A stretch of DNA of 64,000 nt, taken from positions 16,390,952 to 16,454,951 of the forward strand of contig CM055311.2 of the NCBI GenBank assembly GCA_029255685.2. The letters are read 5' to 3'. The DNA comes from Silene conica. Its lineage: Eukaryota; Streptophyta; Magnoliopsida; Caryophyllales; Caryophyllaceae. This document shows, piece by piece, positions 23,510 through 35,007 of the stretch (positions are counted from its first letter, which is position 1; every line of letters starts with the position of its first letter). The translations under genes were made by a program, and so were the position numbers. Below the pieces are notes generated by a model. The model was not told the origin of the DNA. It made no database searches and was given only the letters and a program-made list of their open reading frames with translations.

Positions 23510-23794
23510 CCAGCCGGTCGGCAGGCAGCCGGTCGGCCGGCTGGTGATCCTTTCAGCCTCCCTCTTTTAAAAAGACAAAACATTACAAAGGGACTCCCAG
23601 CCGGTCGGCCGGCTGGGAACCCAAATTCCCTAGCCTTCTCAAAATTCGCAAACCCACCCCAAATGTACTCCCAGCCGGCTGGCAGGCGGCCGGTCTGCCG
23701 GCTGGGCTCCCTTTACCTATGTTCTCGAAAAGAAACGCAAAACAACTCAATGCCTTCCCAGCCGGTCGACCGGCGGCCGGTCGGTCGACCGGCT
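23510..23794 (-). repeat. GC-rich palindromic modules in 5' LTR B
   Basis: Second copy of the four-module set at 17440-17725. In the fourth module this copy has the perfect form ggtcgacc where the other has ggttgacc. Confidence 0.8.
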
Positions 23795-24751
23795 CAGAGA
23801 GCCTAATTAGAAAATCGTGTTTTTCCAGCTACTTCAAAAACTCATTAAATCGATACCAAAACTCGAGAATCGCTACAAGCAAAGTTTACTCAACATTACT
23901 AATCATAGTTTAACACTAACTAACAACAATTCAACCCATAACAATCCTCAAAATGATTATAACAAGTATCCGTCGCAAAACATGTAATTTCTGAAAATCG
24001 CTTATAAACATGTGAAACAACAACAAGGCATGAATTCAACATGTATAAACAATCCTAAACATGTTACTAAGTCCATTATCATCATCCTTAAACAAAATTC
24101 AGAAACAATAACAAGAACAACATCACAAGTGCTAATATTCACAATAAGGCCGAGTTTTCTCATTATCGTCACCTCAAATGCAATCCGGCTTAAAGATCCT
24201 CCTCTGCAACGAAGCTATCAACTCCCGGGTCGTCCAAGCCCACACCTACATCACGAAAAACAAGTTTAACGGACTGAAAATCGAATTCTACAAAAACAGC
24301 CCGAAATTCAAAGTGAAGGATTTGAAAAACGAAAGTGATAGATGGCTTGCAAATTTGATGAGGATTCCGAAAATGTTATTATTACCTTAATTCGGTAGAC
24401 GGATGATGAAGAAAAGAGTAAAAGAAGATGATATTAATGGAGGTTTTTGGAGAAAAAGAGTTTACAGTGGATATGTTGTTTTGAAGGAGATGAATGTCGA
24501 CATGTGAGTTTTATGAGGGTTTAAGAAGTGTCCTTTCCGTTTAGAATGAAACGAGTTAGGATACTTGAACGGGTTTTTAAGTTGGGGACTTACTTTACCA
24601 AGTTTGTATTCGTCTTAAGGACTTAAGATTCTTATGACGGATCCTATGAATTATTTTAAAATAACTTAACATTAAATATAAAAATATTATTTTATCCCGT
24701 AAAAATAATTAAAACTTTTAAAATATAATTGACGAAAATCGGGATGTTACA

Positions 24752-25697
24752 CTTTGATTATCAGCTGATGATACCCTGACCTCAAATCGATCTTGGAAAA
24801 CACACCAGCCCCACTCAATTGGTCAAAAAGATCATCGATGCGAGGTAAAGGATACCGATTCTTGATTGTCACATTGTTAAGCTCCATATAATCCACGCAC
24901 AGCCTCATGGTTCCGTCCTTCTTCTTTACAAACAATACTGGCGCTCCCCATGGTGACACACTTGGTCTTACGTATCCCTTGCTTGCTAGTTCATCCAGTT
25001 GCTTCCGCAGTTCTTCCAATTCTTTATGTCCCATGCGATAAGGTGCTTTAGAAATTGGCTCAGCTCCAGGTTTCAGATCAATGCCAAAATCTAAATCCCT
25101 CTTTGGCGGTAACCCAGGAATTTCTTCTGGAAACACGTCTTCAAAGTCTCTTACAACATCGATCTCTCTGACTTGGGGTTTCTCTGCGGTTAGATCTCTC
25201 ACATGGCACAACAAGATCTCATCACCCCTCTTTAGGCAGGTCTTCAACGCATTGATAGTTATCAGCTTCAGTTTAGGCTTTACAGAATATCCCTTGTAGG
25301 ATACCCTCACTCCCTTGGGTCCCCTCAAAGTGATCTTCCCTTGGTAGCAATCAATGTAGGCTTTATACTTTTTCAGCCAATCCATACCCAGTATTACCTC
25401 AAAGCCACCCAGAGGAATCTCTATCAAGTTCGACTCAAAACTTACATCTCCTACTTGGATCATTACATTGGTGTAAACTCTATTACAAGCTATGGACTCC
25501 CTAGATGGTATGGTTACAGAATCAGCTATACTACTATATACATCGAGTCCTATAGCCCTAGCATGCTCCGCAGATATGAAAGAATGCGATGCACCAGAAT
25601 CAAATAAAACGAAAGTAGGAAAAGAATGTACTAGAAATGTACCAGTAACAACATGAGCATCCTCCTCTGCAGCCTCCTTGCCCATCATAAACAGGGT
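24752..25697 (-). pseudogene. pol: Tekay-1 protease and N-terminal half of RT
   Basis: Same frame as gag, as usual for chromoviruses. Aspartic protease with [10 protein letters not shown] (DSG near 25593-25601). RT begins after EIPGLPP, with the [13 protein letters not shown] and [26 protein letters not shown] motifs. It is cut after GYHQLIIK by insertion B, and the frame resumes at 16014. There are no stops inside this part. Confidence 0.92.
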
Positions 25698-26840
25698 CCC
25701 ACTTTTCTTCGCCCCACTCTGGTTCACCGATCCCGCACCGCTCTGGTTACTAGTTTCTGCTAAGGTCTTCTGGAAGTTACCATTGCCACTACCCTGATTT
25801 CCTTGGTAGCGGTCCTGGTTGTTGTAATTATTGTAGTTCCGCTGATAGTTGTTACCTCCAGATCGGTTATTCCCAGAATAACTCGCATTCGGTGTTCTGA
25901 ATCCTCCACTTTGATTTCCCCGATGATAACTGCTCCCCGCACTCTGGGTACCTGACCAACACTCTATCTTCTTGTGTCCCGGTTTCCCACACTTGAAACA
26001 TGTAGGAATTCCACCACCAGATCCCGACATGGCTCGGTTACCCCCACGATTGGTGTTGTTCCCTTGCGCACTAGTCGAGAAGAAAGAACGATACTAATTA
26101 TTCGGCTTCTTATTCCCTGAGCTTTCGGCCCCAGATTCTGCTTTCCTCTTGTCACCCTTGGTCTTCTCCGCTTCCTTAATCATGTCAGCGAGCCTTTCTG
26201 CCTGGCCAACCCTCTCATATATATCTTCCACAGTCGTGGGCTTAGTTGCCAGCATACTTCTCTTGATATTAAGAGTCAGCTCCTTCTCAAACCTAGCTGC
26301 TAACATCTCCGGTGTATAGCCCAAGTCAGCTACATTCTCTGCCAGCTGCAAAAAATTACTGTGATATTCCTCCACAGTCAACCCTTCGGCCATCTGGAAT
26401 GAATCGAACTCAGCTCTCAACTTCCCTTTCACATGCTCCGGCACGAACTTAGAGGATAAAATCCCCTTGAACCCTTCCCAGCGTACATATTATGACCCAA
26501 TCTCTTCCGCAGCAGCCTTGATTTCCTCTTTGTTGTTATTCCACCATAACCTAGCCGTACTCTTCAGATAAAATACAGCTTGATCCACCTTCATTGATTC
26601 TGGTACAGACAGCAGTTCGAAGATACTCTCGAACTCTCGTCACCACTCCGCAAGTAAACTCGGTGCTCCTTCCCCATCGTACTTGGTGGGGTTATGCCTA
26701 AAGATGATATTGCTCATTTTGATTGCATCCGATTGAGTGTTTGCCCCAATCCTAGCTAGGAGAGCAGCGTTCATAGCTAGTAGACAATCGAATTCCTCTT
26801 GCGATACACTAGCAGTGTTGGGTTCTCTCCTGGGAGGCAT
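25698..26840 (-). pseudogene. gag: Tekay-1 gag with three nonsense codons
   Basis: Start chosen at ATG 26838-26840 (MPPRREP), the usual chromovirus gag start. One frame throughout, broken by TGA at 26640-26642 (after LLAEW), TAA at 26490-26492 (before YVRWEGF) and TAG at 26094-26096 (after KKPNN). It contains the capsid region (VKGKLRAEFDSF ... LQLAENVADLGY) and one CCHC knuckle ([14 protein letters not shown], near 25959-26000), then an Asn/Gly/Gln-rich spacer to the protease. No frameshift was seen, so decay is by point mutation. Confidence 0.9.
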
Positions 26841-27429
26841 TTTGCTACACAAGTGACAAAATTTATCAGCACCCTAGGTCAACTCCTACTCTGACTTGGT
26901 CTTGCTAACATACATACTTAGCATGTAACTTTTCCATACGATTAAATTTATGAGCACCCTAGGCATTATTAAGGGTCTACCTAAAGGCTTAGGGATCACA
27001 TAACCGCATGCATATATTCATACAAATCTCACTCATAGACAAAATTAAGATATAAACTCATGTTCTCAATGCTTGGAAATAACAATATATACATGTCACT
27101 CATCATGTAACATCACTTTCATGCTTCACAGTATACATATATATACTCATCCATTTTTCACATCATAACTTACCTCATTCCCTTGGAACTGAAATGTTAG
27201 TACAACATACATATATTATATATATGTCTTGTGTCTTTCCATACTACCCACACTCTTCAACTCTAAAGGTAACCAGGTTAGACTGAAAGGGCCAGTGGTT
27301 TGGTTTGAGGGGGCCCCTAACTTATCCCAACCCTATGGGGCTCCTAACAGTTACTAGCCTGAGGTTCATTTTATTTAGACACTCCTATGTTCATTATTTT
27401 CATTTTAGTTTAGGCCTGAGGATCGTTCT
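26841..27429 (-). other. 5' leader of Tekay-1
   Basis: About 590 bp between primer site and gag ATG, AT-rich, no ORF. Near the primer site it matches the leader of Tekay-2 (38125-38300), for example agaacgatcctcaggcc. Confidence 0.6.
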
Positions 27430-27440
27430 CTCTGATACCA
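27430..27440 (-). promoter_or_regulatory. primer binding site of Tekay-1
   Basis: Minus-strand TGGTATCAGAG, 3 nt from the LTR end, complementary to initiator tRNA-Met. Confidence 0.92.
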
Positions 27441-27443
27441 CTT

Positions 27444-29866
27444 TGTAACACCCCCATTTCCCTAGGAGCCTGAACTAGGACTTCCAGGGTAAATAAGGTT
27501 GTTACCATCCTTAGTAACCCAGGGTAAGAGATAATCATAGTGAAAGATAAACAGTACTTTAGTTACTTAACCAAGAGTCAAAGTCAAACTTCTACATGCC
27601 AAGTCTAAAACCAAAACTCAACATATGAAAAGTACAAACGAATTATTACAAGCTAGGTGATCTATAACTAGGTGAGTCTGATCCAAGTCTCTCTCCTCCA
27701 AGCCCAGATCCTAGTCCGTCTGTCTTTGACCTGAAATATCTACTCCCCATTCCGGATCATCGTAGGTGAACACGAATACACTGTCAAACTCGGGGTCGAG
27801 TAGGATAACACAACAACAAAATACAATATAAATGATATGCAATGCCATGATATGCTCGAGCTCAAACTCAAACTCAATCTCATTCTCATTTTTCATTCTC
27901 AACCCGTGACTCCCAGCCATACCGAACCTCCCGGCAGACTATACTCAGCCGTCGCCGAACACCAGCATAACAGCTGAGGTCACCAGGTCTAGCCCTGCAG
28001 AGCTAGCCTGGGCCCAATAATATCTCATCATTATCTCAATCTGTAACCGTGCTCATGCCATGCTTTTGAATGCAATAATAATAAAACCAACACTGTATAT
28101 GCATCTCATAAATAATCATACTTGCATTCATAGCATCCAATTCACATCCAACATAACACAATACAAAAGAAGTTCCAGTGTATCCTACCTGGCGTAGCAA
28201 ATCTGCAAACAAGCAAAGACCGTCTAGAAGTATTCCTCCTCGAACTCAGTTCCTATAAATATTGCTAAATGTCAATTTTACTCTTGCAACCAACACTACG
28301 GGAATACTTGTTCAATTGATTACTTAGGTCAACATACTTACTATAAATAGACTTACCAAAAATAGATTTACTAATAATAGCATCCAAACAATGAATGGAT
28401 CAATTATTGTTACCCATTATAAACTTAGTAAATATTTGGTATACTATAATTAATAAGTAACAACCATATTACCCATTTATTATAACCATAAAGTAGTAAT
28501 AAGAATAATAATGAGCAATAGTAGATTAACAACCAATAGAAGCAAGGTTAGTGTAACCCAACATGATTAATTAACCAAAACTAGAAGAGATGATATGAGG
28601 ACAAAACACGTAAACACAATCCCACAACCCACGACATACGCAGCAACAAACCTTCGAAAGCCCAGCCGTGACCCTCGACAACCACCGCTCTCAACACCAT
28701 TGTCAGCCTCTGGCCTCCCCACTGGCACCACCGGGCTCGCTCCTGAGTCGTGGTGGTTCCAGGGAGAAGGTCAGTGGCCGTCGACCATTGTCCACGACAC
28801 CAAACCTCAGTAACAAACACGACAGCCACCACCCAGTACCCCTCTGTTCTCGGTTCTGCAGCTACTTTTAAACTTAATGCAACTCCTCCCACAACCACCA
28901 CGAACCACCGCGAGATCAAACTTTACAACCCTTATACCACCCACTAACATACTAACCCGACACCCGAGGTGATTGTGAACAGGAAACGAATATATATATG
29001 GTATAGAGGTTCATGTCTAACACACTGTTCTGACACGACACAGAACCAGTTCGTACCCCCACAACGAAACTCGCTATTATACTAACACCACACACCGACA
29101 ACCGCCGTGACAACAGCCACGAAAACCCCCTTGACTACCCCCTTCCAGTCACTGAATAACAACATACAAAAACTCTACAGGTTATTAAACGAATCATTGT
29201 CTAAACCCCCTTGTTCATCACGACATTACTGAAACAGCGAAAGAGACGACTCTGACAACCACCTTAAACCACCATATACAACGGTCAACGAAGGCTAAGG
29301 GTGACTCTACCCTGACTCAAACATAACTATCAACATCATAGTTCAACCCCACATGATTAACAGAGCCAAAACGTTGCTTATAGTATATGTAAAACACATC
29401 ATAAAAGAGAACAGAACAACGAAAACAGAACGAAAACAAGGTGAGTGTACCGTATCTTAGCAGCAAACAACCACCGTGGACCAACCTTGAACCACCGTGA
29501 ACCCCTTCTCCCTAAACCTTGATGTGGCGGTAGCAGATGTATGTGAGGGTTGAGATGTGTTGATGCTAGGGTTAGGTTTTCTAGGTAGATCTATATAGGG
29601 CGGCAGTAAGTTGTGATTTGAGGTGTTTTACGTAGTTGAGATGTGTTATGTCGAGTGGGCTGGAGTTTGAGGGCACGCAAAACGAGGCCCAAAGTTATAT
29701 CTTACACGGTCTACTACTAATGATAAGTCCGACCCCTTAACAACACATGTGAAATAAAATAAAACTTGTTCGATCAACCAATTATTTGAATACGAATATC
29801 CAAATTACTATAACACATCAAATTATTAAATATAAAATAGACTAAAAGAAAATACGGACTATTACA
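27444..29866 (-). repeat. 5' LTR of Tekay-1 (2423 bp)
   Basis: Minus-strand TGTAATAGTCC (29866) to GGGTGTTACA (27444). A TATATAG box on the minus strand near 29592-29598 is a plausible core promoter. Short ORFs inside (27711-27920, 28581-28947) show no domain. Flanking gaccg at 29867-29871 would be the TSD; its partner is outside the window. Confidence 0.9.
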
Positions 29867-29975
29867 GACCGGAAGCCGGTCCGCCGGCTGGGGAGGAAGT
29901 CAGCTTTGAAGAAATTTACAGTATCAGCAAAAAGGGTCCTCAGCCGGTCCCCGACCGGCAGCCGGTCGACCGGCT
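29867..29975 (+). repeat. GC-rich palindromic modules in Athila-like LTR
   Basis: gaccggaagccggtccgccggctggg (29867 on; shown here only as its words gccggtc, gccggctggg) and a second unit at about 29940-29972 with gaccggcagccggtcgacc. Same style as the modules of LARD B, although this is a different element family. Confidence 0.7.
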
Positions 29976-30003
29976 GGGAGCCGCTTCTCAGGAAATCGCG
30001 CGC

Positions 30004-30010
30004 TATATAA
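30004..30010 (+). promoter_or_regulatory. TATA box of Athila-like LTR
   Basis: tatataa followed by acccacac, in a normal position within the LTR. Confidence 0.55.
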
Positions 30011-30949
30011 ACCCACACTTGTGTCATTTTCATTTACGCAATTTTTATTTCTCAAACACGCATCCCTAGGGTGTGTATTGTTTCATTGCCTTTCATTTTA
30101 GACTCAAAAACTCAACTCATTCACATAATCTTTCCTTAGTTTACTTAATCTTTTATTTAATCATTTAGTTCATCTCTTTTAGTTGGTTCTTACCACTTTA
30201 CTTAGTGAATTTTGGTTGTAATTTGAAGTGGTTTGAGAAGATCATTCCTTTTGTAATCCAAGTTCCACACTTTATTCAAGTAATTGGTATAATATTTCTT
30301 CTATTTACTTAGTTATTTCATTTGTTTACATTTACTTTAAGCCCTAAGTATGTGTGAATAGACTATTTCTAGGGTTATTAGGGGGGACCTATGTTGGGTC
30401 GTTAATGATGCTATATGCATAGTCTTAAAATAAATTACTCATTTGTAAAGGTTATTCATAGGTTCGCATGCTAGGTGTTCGATGTATTGTCACAACGACA
30501 GCTGGGCCTTAGATTGTCACATTTGTTAGGCTTTAGCGATAGTCCAAGACGTGCTTATGTTTGTTCCTATGTTGGCTGATTGAATCATAGTGATAGCTAG
30601 GTTTAACTCGACCTAAGGCAAGTTGACTCGAAAGACGAGACGAGCCGAGACCAATATTTTTGAGTAGTTTAGTTGACCGATTTGCATGTTTCATTGACCA
30701 CCCTTCATAGCAACCCCGACACCCTAGTCTCCCTTTATTGATTTTTCATCTAGCATATCTCTCTTTACTTAGTAGTTTATAGACTTTCTCAAACCCCTAT
30801 TACCCTAACTAGACTTTAACTCGGACCGAACTAGGCAATTATATATCCCAACTATCCTTGCGATCGACAACCCTATTATACTACTTAATTTGGGTTTATA
30901 AATATTGTTTGATAGCGGGAACCGACGACTTTAATCTCGCTCATCAAAA

Positions 30950-30966
30950 TGGCGCCGTTGTCGGGG
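30950..30966 (+). promoter_or_regulatory. Athila-type primer binding site
   Basis: TGGCGCCGTTGTCGGGG, 3 nt after the LTR. It is the signature primer site of Athila-like elements, generally assigned to tRNA-Asp. Confidence 0.9.
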
Positions 30967-31129
30967 TTGGTGCTAGAAATTGCATAGTTTAGTTTTAGTT
31001 TTAGTTTTAGTTAGTTGTGTTTTTGTTCGTTCTTGTTCAAGTTTTGTTAGTTCCTTGTAGCGTGGTTGTGCTTATTATTCTCCCTAGTGCCTAAAAAACA
31101 CTGGGACGACTAACATTTGTGCTAAGTTT

Positions 31130-31752
31130 ATGCCAAGGGGTGAGACATCTTCTCTACTTTCTAGTTCCGAACCGGAGAGGCTTTTTCGAGCCTCAAGGAG
31201 CCGAACTCTAGCTAGGGTAAGAACCGCATCCCAAGCCTCAACTAGCCTCAACTAGCCAAAACAACCCCACTACTTCGCCCGAGCTAGAAAGCCCTAACCA
31301 AGAACAACTAAGACCAACGTTCGAAAATTTCGACAACCCATTCTATACCACCGAAACCGAAGGAGAAACACCCCAACCACACCTCTCATCCAAAACCCAC
31401 CTCACCTCCACATCATGGACGCCTTACGAGACCATAACCGTCCAAACCACAATGACACGACAAATCCTATCAACTTCGGTAACCTTAACCCCCAAAACTT
31501 CGAGATACACCCCTCACAAATGACTTTCATTGAGAAGCATGCAATTGGTGGGGGACTCTCACGAAGATGCTCACGGACATTTGAGAAAGTTTAAGGGCAA
31601 GGTAGCAATGATAAAGAAAACCGGGGTCCCGGAAGAGATCTTGAGGTTGATGTTATTTCCGTATTCACTCACCGACAAGGCGGATCGTTGGCTAAACATC
31701 CATCCTCCTAACACCTTCACCACATTGGATGATTTTGTAGGAATATTTCTCA
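31130..31752 (+). pseudogene. gag: Athila-like gag, decayed and interrupted
   Basis: Starts at ATG 31130 (MPRGETSS). The frame soon meets stops and at least one frameshift near 31540. Gag homology is clearest at 31560-31750 (HLRKFKGKVAMIKKTGV, LRLMLFPYSLTDKADRWL, FTTLDDFVGIFL), which is the Athila/Tat capsid region. Homology ends abruptly at about 31752, where Copia G LTR sequence starts. Confidence 0.75.
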
Positions 31753-33696
31753 AATTTCCATTTAAAGTATTAATCAAATTAATACTGCCAATGATTATAT
31801 CAAAAACGAATTGATACAAAAATAATAAATTGAATTAAAAAGACATGGATATAGAAATATGTTGGGGCTGGTGTCCTTGACAATTAAGTACAATGACTTA
31901 TTAAATCTCTTTAAGGATCACAAGGGCAAACTTTTGTATTATTACCAGTTGATCCACGTTTATCAATAACGGTTGGCTTGCTAGATAAGTTTGACGTTAT
32001 TGTCATACGGATGGCGGTGATCAACTGGTCCCTATACGTCACACCTATAGGACACGTTTGAGAGATGTGAAGGTATGAAAATACAGTCACATTTTGCCGG
32101 ATATGACTAAACAGTTAGTCAGAGGTATTGACTACTAAATTAGTCAATAAGATGTTGAGATTATTATTTAATACGGATTAAATAATTTTAGCTAATACGG
32201 ATTACATGATTAATTCGTAAATTAAATATAAACGGTTATATTTAATTAAATATTGTATTCGCAAATTAATATAAACAGTTATATTAATTTGGGTGTTATA
32301 CAATATCGTATTTTATCAGACCATTATTAATATATCGACTATATTAATATCTGATAACATGCTACGATTTATAAATAAAACCCGCGATTATATTTTAGCA
32401 AAAACGGATCGAATCACGCATTAGAATAAGGTAAGAGTGGGAAGCCCACTCTCACCCTAACCCTAATTTCGGTCGACCAAAGCAGTACAAGAGGAGAGGA
32501 CTTCTCCTTTTGTCAGACGACTGATTTACTGATAATCACATCTCAAGAAAATTAGGGTTTTGAGAGCATTCTTCTCCCAAAACCTCAGATCTCACATCTA
32601 AAAACCTTAATAGCTCTCCCAATATTGCAAGGCAGTTGGAGAGGATTTCTAGCACACGCGGCCACTTCTCATTCTAAGTCTTGGGTGCAAGTTATAGGAG
32701 GGAATTTGTGTTAATTCCTGTTCTTAGGCCATTCGCACAAGGACTAAAGGTTGTACTTCTTTTCTTATGCTTTTTAATCTTATGACGATATTCACGACTG
32801 TAATTTTCATTATAATCCTGCAATTAAAGGGCGAATACACGTTATATTCCCCACAAAATAACCTTTAGATCTATGAGATAACGGCCTAAGAACAACCTAG
32901 TAAACCCAAGTTTCAATGTAGAAACTCTCCCTATATTGTACCCAAGATGACTAAGAAAATTGCCCTTCAAGTTACCACCTTAATTACTATTAATTTTGGA
33001 GGCTTTTGTTTTTAGGGTTTTTTTTAGATTATCAACAACTCATGTGGAAAATAAGGGAAAACTGTTCTCTTATATGTGTGATTCACACGGCCCAAAAGGC
33101 CTATCCACCGTGTGATTCACACGGCCCAATACCACCGTGTGAATTGGTGTGTTTATTTCACCTATCCGAACTTCTATTAAAATATCTACATATATTTTAA
33201 TGCATGTTCTCGGAACTAAATATCCCATATTAATTTCCGGATAATATTTTCGGAAATGTAACATAGACACATTTTTAGGGGAATGTTAATTAATTATCTT
33301 ATAATTAATTAACCTAATTATATTATTATAGAATATCATATATTAAAATATAAATAATTAATAAATATAACATTTATATATATTTGTTAGAATTAACATT
33401 TAATTCATTTCTCCTAATTATTATTTAATCATATTAAATGCTTATCATCTATTTAACTACATTTAGCTAAGTTTGGCAATTACGTAATTATATCAATTTC
33501 TTAGTACTATCCTATAGGTGTGACCTTTAGGGATCAACTAATTACTGACATCATATGACAGTAACGTCAAACTTCTAGTAAGCCAACCGTTACCGATAAA
33601 CGTTAATCAACTGATTAATATACTAAGTATTTCTGTATGATCCTGTAAAAGATTTATTCAAATAATCACACACTGTGGAGGACATTTACTCTAACA
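31753..33696 (-). repeat. 3' LTR of Copia G, split by solo LTR
   Basis: Minus-strand start TGTTAGAG at 33696. It carries the shared LTR core at 33509-33618. After removing 31860-32855 the LTR is about 0.95 kb, similar to A, and its inner half (32856-33000) resembles the A LTR end region (cttgggt..caa..tagg). The lower end near 31753 is inferred from where Athila gag homology stops. Confidence 0.6.
31860..32855 (+). repeat. solo LTR of Copia family A
   Basis: 996 bp, TGTTGGGG to CCCCACA, flanked by a perfect TSD aaata (31855-31859 and 32856-32860). It is full length compared with the A LTRs but more diverged than they are from each other. No primer site or interior follows, so it arose by recombination between two LTRs. 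Confidence 0.93.
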
Positions 33697-33708
33697 ATCT
33701 CCCACTTG
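33697..33708 (-). promoter_or_regulatory. polypurine tract of Copia G
   Basis: Minus-strand caagtgggagat abuts the LTR start; same tract as A, E and F. Confidence 0.8.
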
Positions 33709-34504
33709 TCCTACAAGTGTGTGTGCGACATAAATTTCTCCCACTCAATGGAAGGCAAATTGCAAAGTCCCACCTTATAAGGTCGTATCTCCCAAGTAAT
33801 CATATCAAGAGTGGTTTCCTCGACTAGAGAGTAACATAACTGATATACGAATCACATTCGAGCATGACCATGCATTTAAGTTACTACTCCTCGAGTGGCC
33901 CTGAGATTATATATATAAAACCTGATAAAGACTGGATATTTTCCTTGACTTATAATCTGCCGATGGAAGCACAACATGAAATGGCCCAGTAAAAGTCCGA
34001 TTGGCGTCCTTTTACGGTGCGACCTAGGACAGAAACCTATACCACCAAAAACTGTCTATATCGCTAGAAATAATCAATTATCAAAAGAACCGACTTTAGG
34101 AATCACAATAGACGTCCTATCCACGACCAGGCACCTAATTTATCTTAACATTTAAGACTCTATGTAGTGGTCACAATGTCCTATGCGGTATCAGATACCC
34201 ATATTTGTTATTGATCAGTCAAACGTTTGACTTATGGCATATTGAACCATCCATCCTTCAACTAACAAAATAATCACCTGAGTTATCAGCTCATTGTGGT
34301 GTTTACGGACAAAACATACATATAAAGTAAAACAGTTCACTTTGTGGTGTTCAAAATTGTCATATAATCCACATGAATTACAATATATAAAAAAAATTCA
34401 ATGATTTTATTAAGTAGTAATTGAAATGATCATACATCAATCAAATAATATCTAATACAACTCTGGAACACGTGTTATCTGTTCCAATCTTGCACAACGC
34501 TATC
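33709..34504 (-). other. 3' UTR and pol stop region of Copia G
   Basis: Minus-strand sequence matches the A 3' UTR in order, including the shared block at 33857-33907 and the stretch ttttgaacaccacaaagtgaac near 34330-34355. Next to Cassandra (about 34450-34504) the frame gives ITRVPELY and a stop, matching the last residues of Copia pol. Confidence 0.6.
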
Positions 34505-34852
34505 TGTAATACTCCATTGAACCGAATAAGATATTCAGGTGGAGTAACTCCTTGAAGAGGTCCTTTGATAGGCTTATATGACTAGTGCTTAAAGGGATTT
34601 ATTAAAGTACTACTCATATCAACAAAGTGCACTTTCTTTTTTGGTTATCCATGCGAAAGAACTCCACAGTTAAGCGTGCTTGGCTGGGGGTAGTCTTAGG
34701 ATGGGTGACCTCCTGAGATGGTTTACGGGATGCGCGTGAGTGAGAACAAAATGCGTTGGAAAGGACTCGTGTTGGTCTTTGAGGCCAGTACATAGCCTGG
34801 CGAGCTACCGTGACTAACATTTCCGGTCCTAGGTGTGGGCCGGAGTGTTACG
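34505..34852 (+). repeat. Cassandra 5' LTR
   Basis: 348 bp, tgtaatactcc to agtgttacg (the expected final a is g). Aligns with 35008-35352 with several substitutions and a small indel. Confidence 0.9.
34659..34720 (+). ncRNA. 5S rRNA-like segment in Cassandra 5' LTR
   Basis: gaactccacagttaagcgtg, then cttgg..gtagtcttaggatgggtgacctcct: the internal Pol III promoter region of plant 5S rRNA with a few changes. In Cassandra this can be transcribed. It is not a true 5S gene because the 5' half of 5S is not recognisable here. Confidence 0.85.
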
Positions 34853-34854
34853 AA

Positions 34855-34866
34855 TGGTATCAGAGC
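34855..34866 (+). promoter_or_regulatory. primer binding site of Cassandra
   Basis: TGGTATCAGAGC, 2 nt after the 5' LTR; initiator tRNA-Met type. Confidence 0.92.
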
Positions 34867-34996
34867 GACCCTGCGACCGTCTGGTGAGCGCCTGTGGTCT
34901 GGAGTACCCGGGTCACCAACCAAGCGGGGGAGGATTCCTGGTTTGGCTCGGCTGCGATTGGATGCTGCCAGGCGCAACGAAGACGTTGCGTTCTTC

Positions 34997-35007
34997 AAGT
35001 GGGGGTG
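34997..35007 (+). promoter_or_regulatory. polypurine tract of Cassandra
   Basis: aagtgggggtg abutting the 3' LTR. Confidence 0.85.

Larger units (their letters stand above)
16015..24751 (-). mobile_element. LARD-type non-coding LTR retrotransposon B
   Basis: 8737 bp flanked by a perfect TSD ctttg (16010-16014 and 24752-24756), inside the RT gene of Tekay-1. LTRs are 2668 bp (16015-18682) and 2667 bp (22085-24751). The primer site next to the right LTR puts the element on the minus strand. The 3.4-kb interior has no retroviral domain on either strand. Just inside the 3' LTR, minus-strand ttcgaggacgaaac resembles the 3' UTR signature of Gypsy chromoviruses, so a Gypsy partner is likely. LTRs differ by roughly 1-2% by eye. 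Confidence 0.93.
22085..24751 (-). repeat. 5' LTR of LARD B
   Basis: 2667 bp, colinear with 16015-18682, with the same internal repeats. Most substitutions seen by eye cluster in the first 250 bp (for example gtatt/gtact and tgcaag/tgcgag). Confidence 0.93.
3904..29866 (-). mobile_element. Tekay/Del-type chromovirus (Ty3/Gypsy) Tekay-1, with three insertions
   Basis: Minus-strand Gypsy element: 5' LTR 27444-29866, primer site 27430-27440, gag, protease, RT, RNase H, integrase, chromodomain, polypurine tract 4569-4581, and a 3' LTR cut at 3904 by element F. Insertion A splits the integrase (TSD taggg) and insertion B splits the RT (TSD ctttg). The overlapping parts of the two LTRs (3904-4568 and 29209-29866) differ by about five substitutions and one 7-bp tandem indel, so the insertion is recent. 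Even so, gag-pol carries several nonsense codons and small frameshifts, so this copy cannot make a full polyprotein. Confidence 0.9.
29867..30946 (+). repeat. Athila-like 5' LTR, 3' part
   Basis: Ends tcatca before the primer site. Contains TATATAA at 30004-30010, and two GC-rich palindromic modules at 29867-29975 just upstream of it. The LTR start lies left of the Tekay-1 insertion, outside the window. Confidence 0.75.
29867..31752 (+). mobile_element. Athila-like Gypsy element, 5' fragment
   Basis: Truncated LTR, tRNA-Asp-type primer site and decayed gag. The LTR starts abruptly at the Tekay-1 boundary, and gag stops at about 31752 where Copia G sequence begins. It is the outermost visible layer of the nest. 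Confidence 0.8.

Noticed and set aside
28581..28947. Overlapping ORFs on both strands in the Tekay-1 LTR
   Set aside because: GC-rich patch of the LTR open in several frames; no domain, and not seen in the Tekay-2 LTR as a conserved frame.
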